Source of the DNA: Mycobacteroides sp. LB1
GTDB lineage: Bacteria; Actinomycetota; Actinomycetes; Mycobacteriales; Mycobacteriaceae
Reading direction: 5' to 3'
Length of the DNA: 64,000 nt
Assembly (NCBI RefSeq): GCF_013449725.1
Contig: NZ_JACCFF010000001.1
Span: 744,001 to 808,000, forward strand
Made by a program: the position numbers and the translations under genes. Shown here piece after piece: positions 16,773 to 24,643 of the stretch (positions are counted from its first letter, which is position 1; each line of letters opens with the position of its first letter). A model generated the notes under the pieces. The model saw only the letters and a program-made list of their open reading frames with translations, did not search any database and was not told where the DNA came from.

Positions 16773-17333
16773 ATGGGGGCAAACATGCTGACTTGGGGCG
16801 GGGCGCTACTGGCTGGCTTGGTCTTCAGCCCAGTGGCGAACGCCGACAACGTGCCTGATCTATCCGATTTCACACGTGACGATGTCGCGGGCTATCTAAC
16901 GGCACCGGTGCAGCCGGGTCGCGATCCGATGTTCTCGCTACAGTTCCGAACCGAGGATGGCTTGTTCTGCAGCCTAGTTAGTCGAAGTCTCGTCTGTACC
17001 CGCGACGATGGCACACTGCCCGGAGTGCTACCTCCCCCACCGGGACGCATCACCTACGCGCAGTTGGGGCTCAATGGATCCGGATTCGGGCAAACCCAGC
17101 GATGGGTCGACCAGAACGGACATTCCGTCGACCTGCGGAACGTATCATCGGCGAGGCTACTTCCAGCGCACCATAAGATCACCATCAGCTCCGATAGCCC
17201 GGACGCATATCCTCGCCTGGTCACATGCTGGGCGGACGAAGGCAGCATCGCCGGCTGCTACAGCGCCGACCAGACTTACCGATCGCAGCTGATCGTCTTC
17301 AGCGGTGACGAAGCCCCGAGGTTCCGACCATGA
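16773..17333 (+). CDS. Secreted protein, PDLS/DGLxC family member 1
   Basis: A 186-residue exported protein. The signal peptide MGANMLTWGGALLAGLVFSP is followed by cleavage near VANA-DN. The mature part starts with VPDLSDF, then FRTEDGLFCSL, VCTRDDGTLPG and a Cys pair (CWADEGSIAGC), so disulfides are likely. Two neighbours (17330-17986 and 18723-19292) share the PDLS/PNLD start, DGL-x-C and C-x(n)-LPG. The function is unknown. ATG at 16773 gives a proper signal peptide; the upstream open frame belongs to the remnant copy. It overlaps the next gene by four bases. Confidence 0.75.
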   Translation: MGANMLTWGGALLAGLVFSPVANADNVPDLSDFTRDDVAGYLTAPVQPGRDPMFSLQFRTEDGLFCSLVSRSLVCTRDDGTLPGVLPPPPGRITYAQLGLNGSGFGQTQRWVDQNGHSVDLRNVSSARLLPAHHKITISSDSPDAYPRLVTCWADEGSIAGCYSADQTYRSQLIVFSGDEAPRFRP

Positions 17334-17986
17334 GGCGATTCCTTTGGGGCACAGCGGGCCTGGCAATTCTGGCGGTAGCCGTCATCGTGAGTCCCCAGGC
17401 CCACGCTGCACCGGATCTGTCGGGATACTCCCCGGTGATCGCCAAGAGCTACCTGGGCGAGTACTCGCCGTACTTCCGCGGAAGAGGTGGGTTCGATGTG
17501 TACGCCTTCAGCACCGATGACGGGTTGATCTGTCAGATCTCGTACAAAGACGTGATCTGCGGGCGCGTCGACGGCTCGCTGCCGGGGATGCCGGCTGCCT
17601 CGGTCAAAGATGGCTACGACCTCAAACTGACATTCGAGAAGGGCGGCGAGGTCACTCCGTTGGGGTTGCTCGGATTCGACCAAGACGACAACAGCAAGCG
17701 GGTCAACGGCTCTATCAGCCGATGGAAGGACCGACCCGATCTGCGATTACCCGCACGCCACAAACTGACGATCGCCGGTGAGGTGAGCCGCTACCCGAGC
17801 TATTTCTGGGTCGTCAAGGCCTCGAAGGACCCGACACACTCGACGGATGCCGAACAGGCCGAGGCCAAAAAGGCATTCGAGGCCGCCTGGGTCACGTGTG
17901 CGACGGACGGACAAGGCATGACCACCTGTCAGAACTCGCTAGGCAGAGGGTTCGCGATTTCGGAGAACGAGCTGACGTTGTACTGA
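17330..17986 (+). CDS. Secreted protein, PDLS/DGLxC family member 2
   Basis: The 218-residue protein has a signal peptide (MRRFLWGTAGLAILAVAVIV, cleavage after AHA near residue 27). The mature N-terminus APDLSGYSPV is followed by FSTDDGLICQI and VICGRVDGSLPGMP. A C-terminal Cys pair is formed by VTCATDGQGMTTC. It is translationally coupled to the preceding paralog through ATGA. It may act at the cell envelope, but no enzymatic motif is visible. It ends just before an acetyltransferase fragment. Confidence 0.75.
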   Translation: MRRFLWGTAGLAILAVAVIVSPQAHAAPDLSGYSPVIAKSYLGEYSPYFRGRGGFDVYAFSTDDGLICQISYKDVICGRVDGSLPGMPAASVKDGYDLKLTFEKGGEVTPLGLLGFDQDDNSKRVNGSISRWKDRPDLRLPARHKLTIAGEVSRYPSYFWVVKASKDPTHSTDAEQAEAKKAFEAAWVTCATDGQGMTTCQNSLGRGFAISENELTLY

Positions 17987-18180
17987 ACGCTGACAAGAAC
18001 CTGATTGTGGTGCTCGGCCACGCCGACTACTACCCACGTTTCGGATTCACGCCAGCATCCGCCGTCGATATCACGGCAGGATTCGACGTCCCCGATGAGG
18101 CCTTCCTGGCCCTCGCGCTCGACCCCGAACGTGAGACGCCGCGTGGCCAGGTCACCTACCCGCCGGCGTTTGAGGTCTGA
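17987..18180 (+). pseudogene. 3' fragment of a GNAT N-acetyltransferase gene
   Basis: From about 17999 the frame encodes NLIVVLGHADYYPRFGFTPA, then FDVPDEAFLALAL and YPPAFEV, the typical last 60 residues of YhbS-like GNAT enzymes (VLG-x-x-x-YYPRFGF). The acetyl-CoA-binding motif and everything upstream are missing; the frame is occupied before this by the secreted-protein gene. It ends at TGA 18178-18180, next to the tmRNA terminator. The remnant probably marks a deletion or insertion breakpoint. Confidence 0.75.
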
Positions 18181-18196
18181 CCGCAGGCACAAAATC

Positions 18197-18229
18197 AGAA
18201 GACCCCCCGAGCATCTCGGGGGGTCTTCT
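18197..18229 (-). terminator. tmRNA terminator hairpin
   Basis: AGAAGACCCCCCGAG (18197-18211) and CTCGGGGGGTCTTCT (18215-18229) pair perfectly around CAT. On the minus strand it begins five bases after the tmRNA 3' end and is followed by GATTTTGT, so it terminates ssrA. The core is shared with the hairpin at 16430-16462. Confidence 0.88.
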
Positions 18230-18233
18230 TCTG

Positions 18234-18599
18234 TGGAGCTGCCGGGAATTGAACCCGGGTCCTCCGGCCTGTCCTTAAGGCTTCTCCGTGCGCAGTTCGT
18301 TTTGTCTCTACTCGGATCTCTCAGTCCCACGAACAAGCCGAGATGACGATCCCAGCCGCTGTTAAGTGTCCCGGTGGTCTCCGCGGCCGAAACCACCGGT
18401 TGATCCCGCTAGCTGATGCCAGGGTCCGGGCCGCGGGAGCTCCCGGTCTGACAGACACGCAATCGCTTAGGCAGCGAGTGCGTAGTCGCGCTGATTTGAG
18501 TCGGCGCTTAATTGGTTGCAATGACGCTTACGGTGGTCTCTTGCCTGCACCGGCACGCTTCCCTTAATTCGATGCGCGAAGTCGAAACCCTTCAGCCCC
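18234..18599 (-). ncRNA. ssrA: Transfer-messenger RNA (tmRNA)
   Basis: The 5' end GGGGCTGAAGGG pairs with the 3' CAGCTCC as a tRNA-Ala-like acceptor stem, and the T-arm GGGTTCAATTCCC is present. The tag reading frame encodes ADSNQRDYALAA followed by TAA (stop at 18467-18469). The RNA rescues stalled ribosomes by adding this degradation tag with SmpB, whose gene lies 3.5 kb away (22067-22546). The terminal CCA is not fully encoded: the sequence after the discriminator A is CAG, so CCA must be added enzymatically. The total of 366 nt fits mycobacterial tmRNAs. Confidence 0.97.
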
Positions 18600-18722
18600 T
18601 CGCATTCCCTCCGAACTTCGGTGGGACACTCCATCCTACCGCCGCATGTCCACGAAGCCACCTAATTACCGGCCCGCGCCACGGTAGCGTGCTCGGGATC
18701 ACCGAACTTCGGGAGTAACACC

Positions 18723-19292
18723 ATGCGAATGCTGCCCCCCATCTGTGCCATCGTCACCGCCGCCGCAACCGTCTTCGCCGGTCAGGCGTCCGCGGACCCG
18801 GCGGTGCCCAACCTTGACGGCTACGCGCCGGTCGAGGCCACCGCATTCGAGACCTACTCTGCGTACGCCACCTCGGGCGTGCAGTTCCTCACCCCGGACG
18901 GCCTGCGGTGCCGCATCACCTCGAACTCCCGGGCCACCGGCCTCGACGGCACGTGCTGGGGCAAGCTCCCCGGTGTCGCAGGCGACGAGAACATCGCCGC
19001 GGTGTCGCTCAATACCCCGGCCGCGAGCCTGACCCACATGCCCGACCTCGGCCAGCAGGAGATTGTCGCGCGGCCCGATGCGTCACCGGCCGGCCCCGCG
19101 CCCGTCGACCCCAGCGCCTATCGCCCGCTGACCCCCGGCCAGAAGATCACCTACGGCCTCAAGACCACCGACAAGATGATCACGTGTGGTGTGGGCGATC
19201 AACGCGAGACGATCTGCATCCTGCCCAATAACTTCACGGGCGACGGTCCGCACGGATTCGTGCTGTCGCCGACGGGCAGCCGAGCCTTCTAA
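18723..19292 (+). CDS. Secreted protein, PDLS/DGLxC family member 3
   Basis: A 189-residue exported protein with signal peptide MRMLPPICAIVTAAATVFAG and cleavage after ASA (about residue 24). The mature chain begins DPAVPNLDGYAPVEA and continues with FLTPDGLRCRI, CWGKLPGVAG and a second Cys pair (ITCGVGDQRETIC). These elements match the two secreted proteins on the other side of ssrA. It is transcribed divergently from tmRNA and carries a GGGAG ribosome-binding site. Its stop overlaps the convergent oxidoreductase by four bases. Function unknown. Confidence 0.78.
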   Translation: MRMLPPICAIVTAAATVFAGQASADPAVPNLDGYAPVEATAFETYSAYATSGVQFLTPDGLRCRITSNSRATGLDGTCWGKLPGVAGDENIAAVSLNTPAASLTHMPDLGQQEIVARPDASPAGPAPVDPSAYRPLTPGQKITYGLKTTDKMITCGVGDQRETICILPNNFTGDGPHGFVLSPTGSRAF

Positions 19293-20851
19293 CCGGCGTC
19301 CGCGAGTACCTGCAGGGCGGCGTTATATCCGGGGATGAAGGAAATCGCCGGTCCTCCATGGCATCCTGCACTCCCGAGATACAAGCCGTCGACAGGCAAA
19401 GGATGGTCACGGTATCCGCGCGGCCCCGGCCTGTTGGGGCCGATTTGGTCCGCATGAACCAGCCCGAAGCAATAGTCGCCGCCCGGCGCCCCGAACATGG
19501 TGCCCATATGCCGCGGCGTGAAGGTGGTGTGCCGCAGCATGATGTCCTTGAAATTAGGAGCCAGTCGGGAAATCTTGTCGATCACCCGCTGCCCCATCTC
19601 CGTCTTCATCTCCCCGTATCGGGAGTGTTCCGTTTCGACAGGGAACCACAACGCAAACGCAGAGGCCGCGTGCTTACCGTCGGGCGCCAGCTCTAGGTCA
19701 TGCAACGACGGGATCTGGAACACCACGGCGGGATCGGCGGGCACAATCCCCCGGCGGCAGTCTTCCCACTGGGTCTGCAGCTCTTCGGGTGTGCTGTAGA
19801 TGCCAACCGTCGACTGCATCTCCGGATCGTTGAGATTCTCGTATGGCGCAACGAACTCCGGCAGCGCATCAAGAGCGAAGTGCATTTGCAGATAGCTGCC
19901 ACGATGGTCGACGCGCGCGAACCGGTCGCGCAGATCCGCGGGCACCGCCGAGGGCTCCAACATCTCCACGACGGTGAGATCGGGCGCCACACACGAAACA
20001 ACCACCGGTGCAGTGATTGTCGATCCGTCTTCCAAGCTCACCCCGGTCACTCGGCCGTCGGCAGTGAGGATTTCGGTCACCTTGCTGCGCAGGCGCACCT
20101 CACCACCATGAGCGGCGAAACGGTCATGTAGATGAGATGTCAACGCACCAATACCGCCACGGAGCTTCTTCATCTGCAAGGCGTTCGAGTCCGGCATCGC
20201 CAGCCCGAAGGCCAGCGCGGCTGCGCTACCCGGGGTATCCGGTCCGCGGTAGGTCATATTGAGCGCCAGGAATGCCAACATCCCGCGCAGCACACCGTGC
20301 TTCTCCTTGTCCGGGAAGTACCGATCCAACACATCGGTCACCGATCCGAAGAGCATCTCATTGATGCTCGAACGCTCGAATTCGTTTGTCGCGCAGGCAT
20401 ACATCTCGTCAAATGTCTTGGGCAACTGCCCCACCTCGAATCGACCCAGCGCCCTCGTGGGCGCCTGGCTCCATGCCATGATGCCCGCCATGCCGTTAAC
20501 CGCCTCGGCACCGTGAACCTCGTTGAGATGAGTCAACAGCTTCATCGGATCGCTGTAGTAGATGAGCGGCTCGTCACCGATCCCCCTGAGCGCTACGGAA
20601 ACAACATCGAGGTCGACGGCCGGCAAGGTGTCAAGCCCTAGGTCATGACTGAGGACAGCCGATGTCGGAAATTGGACTGATCCGGCGATCTCGAATCGGT
20701 ACCCGTCGAACAGCTCCACCGTCGAGGCCATGCCACCGGCATACAACTTGGCGTCAAGGCATACCGTGCGCAGTCCCGACTGCTGAAGTTTCGCCGCGGC
20801 GGTGAGTCCGTTGTGCCCCGCACCGATCACGATCGCCTCGAAGTCCGCCAT
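19289..20851 (-). CDS. Phytoene-desaturase-like FAD oxidoreductase
   Basis: The 520-residue protein has an N-terminal FAD-binding motif (EAIVIGAGHNGLTAAAKL, residues 5-22) and the CrtI/RetSat-like blocks GGMASTVELFDGYRFEIAGS and LRGGIGALTSHL. It ends with the FAD-contacting GLYLGSAGCHGGPAISFIPG. Members desaturate or isomerise isoprenoid or lipid chains; no carotenoid genes lie nearby, so the substrate is open. The ATG at 20851 begins the family N-terminus (MADFEAIVIG). A perfect 11-bp palindrome lies 25 nt upstream, and the TetR gene just behind it probably represses this gene. Confidence 0.88.
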   Translation of the reverse strand: MADFEAIVIGAGHNGLTAAAKLQQSGLRTVCLDAKLYAGGMASTVELFDGYRFEIAGSVQFPTSAVLSHDLGLDTLPAVDLDVVSVALRGIGDEPLIYYSDPMKLLTHLNEVHGAEAVNGMAGIMAWSQAPTRALGRFEVGQLPKTFDEMYACATNEFERSSINEMLFGSVTDVLDRYFPDKEKHGVLRGMLAFLALNMTYRGPDTPGSAAALAFGLAMPDSNALQMKKLRGGIGALTSHLHDRFAAHGGEVRLRSKVTEILTADGRVTGVSLEDGSTITAPVVVSCVAPDLTVVEMLEPSAVPADLRDRFARVDHRGSYLQMHFALDALPEFVAPYENLNDPEMQSTVGIYSTPEELQTQWEDCRRGIVPADPAVVFQIPSLHDLELAPDGKHAASAFALWFPVETEHSRYGEMKTEMGQRVIDKISRLAPNFKDIMLRHTTFTPRHMGTMFGAPGGDYCFGLVHADQIGPNRPGPRGYRDHPLPVDGLYLGSAGCHGGPAISFIPGYNAALQVLADAG

Positions 20852-20875
20852 CACCCCACGTTGACACGGCCCGTC

Positions 20876-20901
20876 AAGTTTTGTCAATAGTGACAAAACT
20901 T
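20876..20901. promoter_or_regulatory. Perfect 11-bp palindrome, TetR operator 1
   Basis: AAGTTTTGTCA (20876-20886) and TGACAAAACTT (20891-20901) are perfect complements with ATAG between. The site lies 25 nt upstream of the oxidoreductase start and just past the tetR stop. A 23-of-24 match occurs upstream of tetR itself (21545-21568). Confidence 0.75.
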
Positions 20902-20905
20902 GGTT

Positions 20906-21511
20906 TCAGGACATATCGCCGATTCCCGCCTTCAGGAAATCCAGCGCGGTGTGACTCAAACGCGCAAGCTCCTCAGGCGAGCGATCCTCCCCGAGCATCC
21001 ACGCGTCCATGGCGCCGAAGACCGCCGCCGCGATACACCGCGCCGTCACGGTATTTTGCAGGCGCACATCGGGATTGGCGGCGACGCCGTGATCGCGAAC
21101 GAGATGCCTCTCGATTACCTCGGCGAATTCGGCCTCCACCTGACGAATATGCCGCACGATGCGCGCTCGGTCGAGTTCCTGGTTACGCAGCGTCGCGATC
21201 TTGACCACCGCGTCGACGTCATAGGGGGCACCGAAGATCGCAGACTCCACCGATTCGATGACCGGCTCACCCGGCGATCGCGCATCCAGGGCGCTGCGGA
21301 ACCACTCCAAGCCGAGGTCGTAATCCAGAAAAAGCAGATCATGCTTGGACTCGAAGTGGCGGTAGAAGGTACGCAGCGAGACACCCGCGTCTGCCGCTAT
21401 CTGCTCGACCGACGTCTCCTCAACCCCTTGGCCGAGAAAACGCACCATTGCCGCCTGCCGCAGCGCGGCGCGGGTCCGCTCGCTGCGCACGGTCTGGGCA
21501 GGCCTCACCAT
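20906..21511 (-). CDS. TetR-family regulator of the oxidoreductase/DUF2834 genes
   Basis: The 201-residue protein has an N-terminal DNA-binding domain with RTRAALRQAAMVRFLGQG and the recognition helix SVEQIAADAGVSLRTFYRHFESK (about residues 30-58). The C-terminal domain is all-helical. The ATG at 21511 starts the family core, and the 34 upstream codons overlap the operator and divergent promoter and are discarded. The same palindrome stands in front of tetR and in front of the downstream oxidoreductase, so autoregulation plus repression of both flanks is likely. Confidence 0.9.
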   Translation of the reverse strand: MVRPAQTVRSERTRAALRQAAMVRFLGQGVEETSVEQIAADAGVSLRTFYRHFESKHDLLFLDYDLGLEWFRSALDARSPGEPVIESVESAIFGAPYDVDAVVKIATLRNQELDRARIVRHIRQVEAEFAEVIERHLVRDHGVAANPDVRLQNTVTARCIAAAVFGAMDAWMLGEDRSPEELARLSHTALDFLKAGIGDMS

Positions 21512-21544
21512 TCCCGAAAGGTACCCCAAGGACGGCCGAAGGCA

Positions 21545-21568
21545 AGTTATGTCACTATTGACAAAACT
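21545..21568. promoter_or_regulatory. TetR operator 2 (divergent promoter)
   Basis: AGTTATGTCA-CTAT-TGACAAAACT is palindromic at 9 of 10 pairs. Read on the minus strand it differs from the inner 24 bases of operator 1 at a single base. It lies 33 nt from the tetR start and 24 nt from the DUF2834 start. Confidence 0.72.
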
Positions 21569-21592
21569 GCCACTCGCTGCGAGGCTCCGAAA

Positions 21593-22057
21593 ATGATCTC
21601 GCTGATCGTCCACGCAATCCTGGGAATCGCCGTCATCGCGCTCATCGTCTCCTCGAACCGGACGATATTCGCCCGGCCTGCAACGGGTCCCGCGTTATCG
21701 CTACTCGAGGTCGGCTACTACATCGTCGGTATCGCATCCATCGCGCTGGGTTGGTACTTCAACATCCGATACGTCACCGAATACCACGTGTCCAACCCCG
21801 TGACGGGGTGGATCGACTACATCAAGCTGATGTTCGTCAACCCGGCGGCGGGCTCGGCCAGCCAGGACTACACCATCGGCAACGTGATACTGCTGCCCCT
21901 CATGACCATCATCGACGGGTACCGCCGTGGCATCCGACGCCCATGGCTTTACTTCGTCTCCAGCCTCTTTACAAGCTTCGCGTTCGCCTGGGCCTTCTAC
22001 CTGATCACCGTCGAACGGCAACGCAGGCAACAGATGCCGCAACCGGTGGCCACGTAA
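21593..22057 (+). CDS. DUF2834 membrane protein
   Basis: The 154-residue protein has four hydrophobic segments: ISLIVHAILGIAVIALIV, EVGYYIVGIASIALGWYF, NVILLPLMTIIDG, and YFVSSLFTSFAFAWAFYLI. Loops include NPVTGWIDYIKLMF and DGYRRGIRRPWLY, the latter typical of DUF2834. The family has no known function. The ATG at 21593 is chosen over a much longer upstream frame that only shadows tetR. It shares the operator with tetR, so membrane protein and oxidoreductase are probably induced together. Confidence 0.82.
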   Translation: MISLIVHAILGIAVIALIVSSNRTIFARPATGPALSLLEVGYYIVGIASIALGWYFNIRYVTEYHVSNPVTGWIDYIKLMFVNPAAGSASQDYTIGNVILLPLMTIIDGYRRGIRRPWLYFVSSLFTSFAFAWAFYLITVERQRRQQMPQPVAT

Positions 22058-22066
22058 TCCGCCGGG

Positions 22067-22546
22067 TCACATGCCTTTGGCGCGCCGGCCCAGTTCACGG
22101 GTGATCTCACGAGAGGCGTCCCGCTTGGCCATGTCCTGACGCTTGTCGTGTGCCTGCTTACCCCGCGCCAACGCCAGCTCGACCTTGACCTTGCCGTTCA
22201 GGAAGTACAGCGACAGCGGCACCAGCGTCAGGTTGCCATCGCGGATCTTGTCCAGAAGTTGATCGATCTGTGCTCTGTGCAGCAACAGCTTCCGGTTCCG
22301 CAGCGGCGCATGGTTGGTCCAGGTGCCCTGCACATACTGCGGGATATGCAACGCACGCAGCCACACCTCGCCGTCGTCGATGGTGGCGAACGCATCCGCC
22401 AGCGACGCCTTGCCCTCGCGCAGGGTCTTGACCTCGGTGCCGACCAGCTGGACGCCCGCCTCGTACACATCGAGAATCGAGTAATTGTGCCGCGCCTTGC
22501 GATTGGACGCGATGATCTGGCGCCCGTCGGTCGGTTTCTTACTCAT
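22067..22546 (-). CDS. smpB: SsrA-binding protein SmpB
   Basis: The 159-residue protein binds tmRNA and delivers it to stalled ribosomes. Family landmarks are [57 protein letters not shown] and a basic C-terminal tail. The ATG at 22546 overlaps the ftsX stop by four bases, so smpB is translated as the last gene of the prfB-to-smpB cluster, as in M. tuberculosis (Rv3105c to Rv3100c). The longer upstream frame is a shadow of ftsX. Confidence 0.97.
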   Translation of the reverse strand: MSKKPTDGRQIIASNRKARHNYSILDVYEAGVQLVGTEVKTLREGKASLADAFATIDDGEVWLRALHIPQYVQGTWTNHAPLRNRKLLLHRAQIDQLLDKIRDGNLTLVPLSLYFLNGKVKVELALARGKQAHDKRQDMAKRDASREITRELGRRAKGM

Positions 22547-23445
22547 CGTCGTACGTACAAACGGAGCGTCGCATAGGCGGTCACTCCGGCCAACAGGATG
22601 CCCAGCGCCGCCATCTGGATGGCCGCGAGGAAGACGTCGCCATAGGTGATCGGCGCGATCAGATTGGCCTGAATGAACTGTTGCAGAGCGCCATTCAGAA
22701 TGGTCACCCGCGCCACGATCAGACCGATCACCGCCAGTGCCACGCCGGTAAGCGCAGCGATGACCGCTTCTAACAGGAACGGCAACTGTGTGTACCAACG
22801 GGTGGCACCCACCAAACGCATGATGCCCACCTCGGTGCGCCGCGTGTATGCAGCGACCTGAACCATGTTGGCAATCAACAACACCGCGCCCACGGCCTGA
22901 ATCAGCGCGATCATGAACGCCGCATCCCGCAGGCTGTTCAGAACCGCGAACAACCGGTCGATGAGATCCTTCTGGTTGAGCACGCTCTTGACACCGGGCG
23001 TACCGACGAATGCCTCGTCGAAATCGGCATGCTTCTCCGGCTCCTTGAGCTTGACGATGAACGAGGCCGGGAACGCGTCCTTGCTCACATCCTTCATCAG
23101 GTCTTTGAACTGTGGCAGCCGCTTCTCCGCATCGGCGTACGCGTCGTCACGATTCACGAAACGCACCGACTTCACGTCGGAACGCTTCTCGATCTCGTCG
23201 CGCAGACCCTTACAGATATCGCTGCTGCAGCTGGTATCGCCGGCCGACAGATCCTCGGTGAGGAAGATCTGCGTTTCCACCCGGTCCAGGTAGATGGCTT
23301 TCGAGTTTTTGGCCAGCGATATCACCAGCAGACCACCGCCGAACAACCCGATCGCGATAGCGGTAGTGATGATCATCGCCACCGTCATCGTCACATTGCG
23401 ACGCAGGCCGGTGAGGACCTCGTTGAACAGGAATCCAAAACGCAT
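22543..23445 (-). CDS. ftsX: Cell-division protein FtsX
   Basis: The 300-residue integral membrane protein pairs with FtsE to couple division to peptidoglycan hydrolysis (RipC in mycobacteria). The N-terminal TM helix is [20 protein letters not shown] (about residues 19-38). A large extracytoplasmic loop with a Cys pair (TSCSSDIC) follows, then three C-terminal TM helices, including [20 protein letters not shown] and [19 protein letters not shown]. Its start codon directly abuts the ftsE stop, and it overlaps smpB. Confidence 0.97.
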   Translation of the reverse strand: MRFGFLFNEVLTGLRRNVTMTVAMIITTAIAIGLFGGGLLVISLAKNSKAIYLDRVETQIFLTEDLSAGDTSCSSDICKGLRDEIEKRSDVKSVRFVNRDDAYADAEKRLPQFKDLMKDVSKDAFPASFIVKLKEPEKHADFDEAFVGTPGVKSVLNQKDLIDRLFAVLNSLRDAAFMIALIQAVGAVLLIANMVQVAAYTRRTEVGIMRLVGATRWYTQLPFLLEAVIAALTGVALAVIGLIVARVTILNGALQQFIQANLIAPITYGDVFLAAIQMAALGILLAGVTAYATLRLYVRR

Positions 23446-24135
23446 TTATCGATCCACTCCGTAGACACCGCGCTGCTCGTCGCGGATCAGCTTGCCCAGT
23501 TCCAACTCGATCACACGCTGACGCATCGAGTCGACGATGTGATGGTCGTGTGTCGCCATCAACACGGTGGTGCCGGTGCGGTTGATCCGCTCCAGCAGCG
23601 CCATGATGTCCTCACTGGTCTCGGGGTCCAGGTTTCCGGTCGGCTCGTCGGCCAACAGCACCAGCGGACGGTTCACGAAGGCCCGCGCGATACCGACGCG
23701 CTGCTGCTCACCGCCGGACAGCTCCGAGGGCAGCCGGCTGGCCTTACCGGTCAGGTTCACCATCTCCAGCACCTCGGGCACGATCCGGTTGATGATGTCG
23801 GTCTGCTTGCCGATCACCTCAAGCGCGAAGGCCACGTTCTCGTAAACCGTCTTCTGCTGCAGCAGCCGGAAGTCCTGGAAAACGCAGCCGATGCTCTGCC
23901 GCAGATGCGGGATCTCCCGACCGCGCAGCTTGTTGACGTGGAACTTGGAGACCTGGATCTCACCCTTGCTGGGCAGCTCCTCACCCAGCAGCAGCCGCAT
24001 GAAAGTCGACTTGCCCGACCCGGAGGGTCCGATGAGGAACACAAACTCACCCTTGTCGATCTCGAGGCTCACATTGTCCAATGCGGGCCGAGCCGACGAT
24101 TTGTAGAGCTTGGTTACCTTTTCGAGGCTGATCAC
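23446..24135 (-). CDS. ftsE: Cell-division ATP-binding protein FtsE
   Basis: The 229-residue ABC ATPase carries Walker [10 protein letters not shown] (36-44), Q-loop region [10 protein letters not shown], signature LSGGEQQR and Walker [13 protein letters not shown]. The H-loop ATHD is present. It associates with FtsX at the division septum and powers conformational signalling rather than transport. It directly precedes ftsX and follows the Rv3103c-like gene by about 45 nt. Confidence 0.97.
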   Translation of the reverse strand: MISLEKVTKLYKSSARPALDNVSLEIDKGEFVFLIGPSGSGKSTFMRLLLGEELPSKGEIQVSKFHVNKLRGREIPHLRQSIGCVFQDFRLLQQKTVYENVAFALEVIGKQTDIINRIVPEVLEMVNLTGKASRLPSELSGGEQQRVGIARAFVNRPLVLLADEPTGNLDPETSEDIMALLERINRTGTTVLMATHDHHIVDSMRQRVIELELGKLIRDEQRGVYGVDR

Positions 24136-24181
24136 GGCACGCCAGTCTAGCCGGGAAAGCCGTGATGACCCTGACGCCGCA

Positions 24182-24643
24182 CTATGGAGCGGGAGAGGAA
24201 GGCTGCGGAGGAGGCACGCCCGGCAGCGGCGGAAGCTGCGGCGGGACCAGCCAGGGCGGTAACAGACCCGGCGGCTGAGGTGCCGTCGTCGTCGGGGGTG
24301 TCGGCGGCATTCCGCTGGGCGTCAACGTCGGGAACGTCGTGACGATCGTGTTGGTCGGCTCCGTCGTCGTCGTGGTGGGCGCAGTGGTGGTCGTCGGACG
24401 CCACGTGGTGGACGGCACGGGCCGCGGTGCGGGAGTGGTGACGCTGGGCTTCGGCACCCACGTATATCCGGGGGGCGGCTGTGGCGGCGACGGTTCCGGC
24501 CGGGTGACGTCGTAGAGCCAGGTCGCCCCGATGAGAGAGACGATCAGCACGGCCGTGGACGTCCTGATCCGAATCTTGTCGCGGAATTTCTTGGCGCGGG
24601 ACAGAATCCTTTCCATCAGCGCGCCCTCGCCGGGTTCACTCAT
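24182..24643 (-). CDS. Proline/threonine-rich membrane protein (Rv3103c-like)
   Basis: The 153-residue protein has a short basic N-terminus ([16 protein letters not shown]), one TM helix ([18 protein letters not shown], about 29-46) and a C-terminal tail of nearly pure Pro, Thr and Ser outside the membrane. Such tails may span the cell wall or be O-mannosylated, but that is inference. It lies between mscS and ftsE in the same order as in M. tuberculosis. Its start overlaps the mscS stop by four bases. Function unknown. Confidence 0.85.
   Translation of the reverse strand: MSEPGEGALMERILSRAKKFRDKIRIRTSTAVLIVSLIGATWLYDVTRPEPSPPQPPPGYTWVPKPSVTTPAPRPVPSTTWRPTTTTAPTTTTTEPTNTIVTTFPTLTPSGMPPTPPTTTAPQPPGLLPPWLVPPQLPPLPGVPPPQPSSPAP

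Noticed and set aside
15549..18722. Insertion sequence or transposon as the cause of the rearranged block
   Set aside because: No transposase frame, terminal inverted repeats or target-site duplication could be seen; hairpins and a plain duplication explain what is visible.
20900..21592. Long upstream extension of the DUF2834 gene
   Set aside because: It lies antisense to tetR and across the operator; the hydrophobic protein starts at the ATG at 21593.
24182..24643. Pro/Thr-rich low-complexity region as a possible PE/PPE or ESX protein
   Set aside because: It has a single TM helix and simple repeats, no PE/PPE or WxG motifs, and a conserved position equal to Rv3103c.
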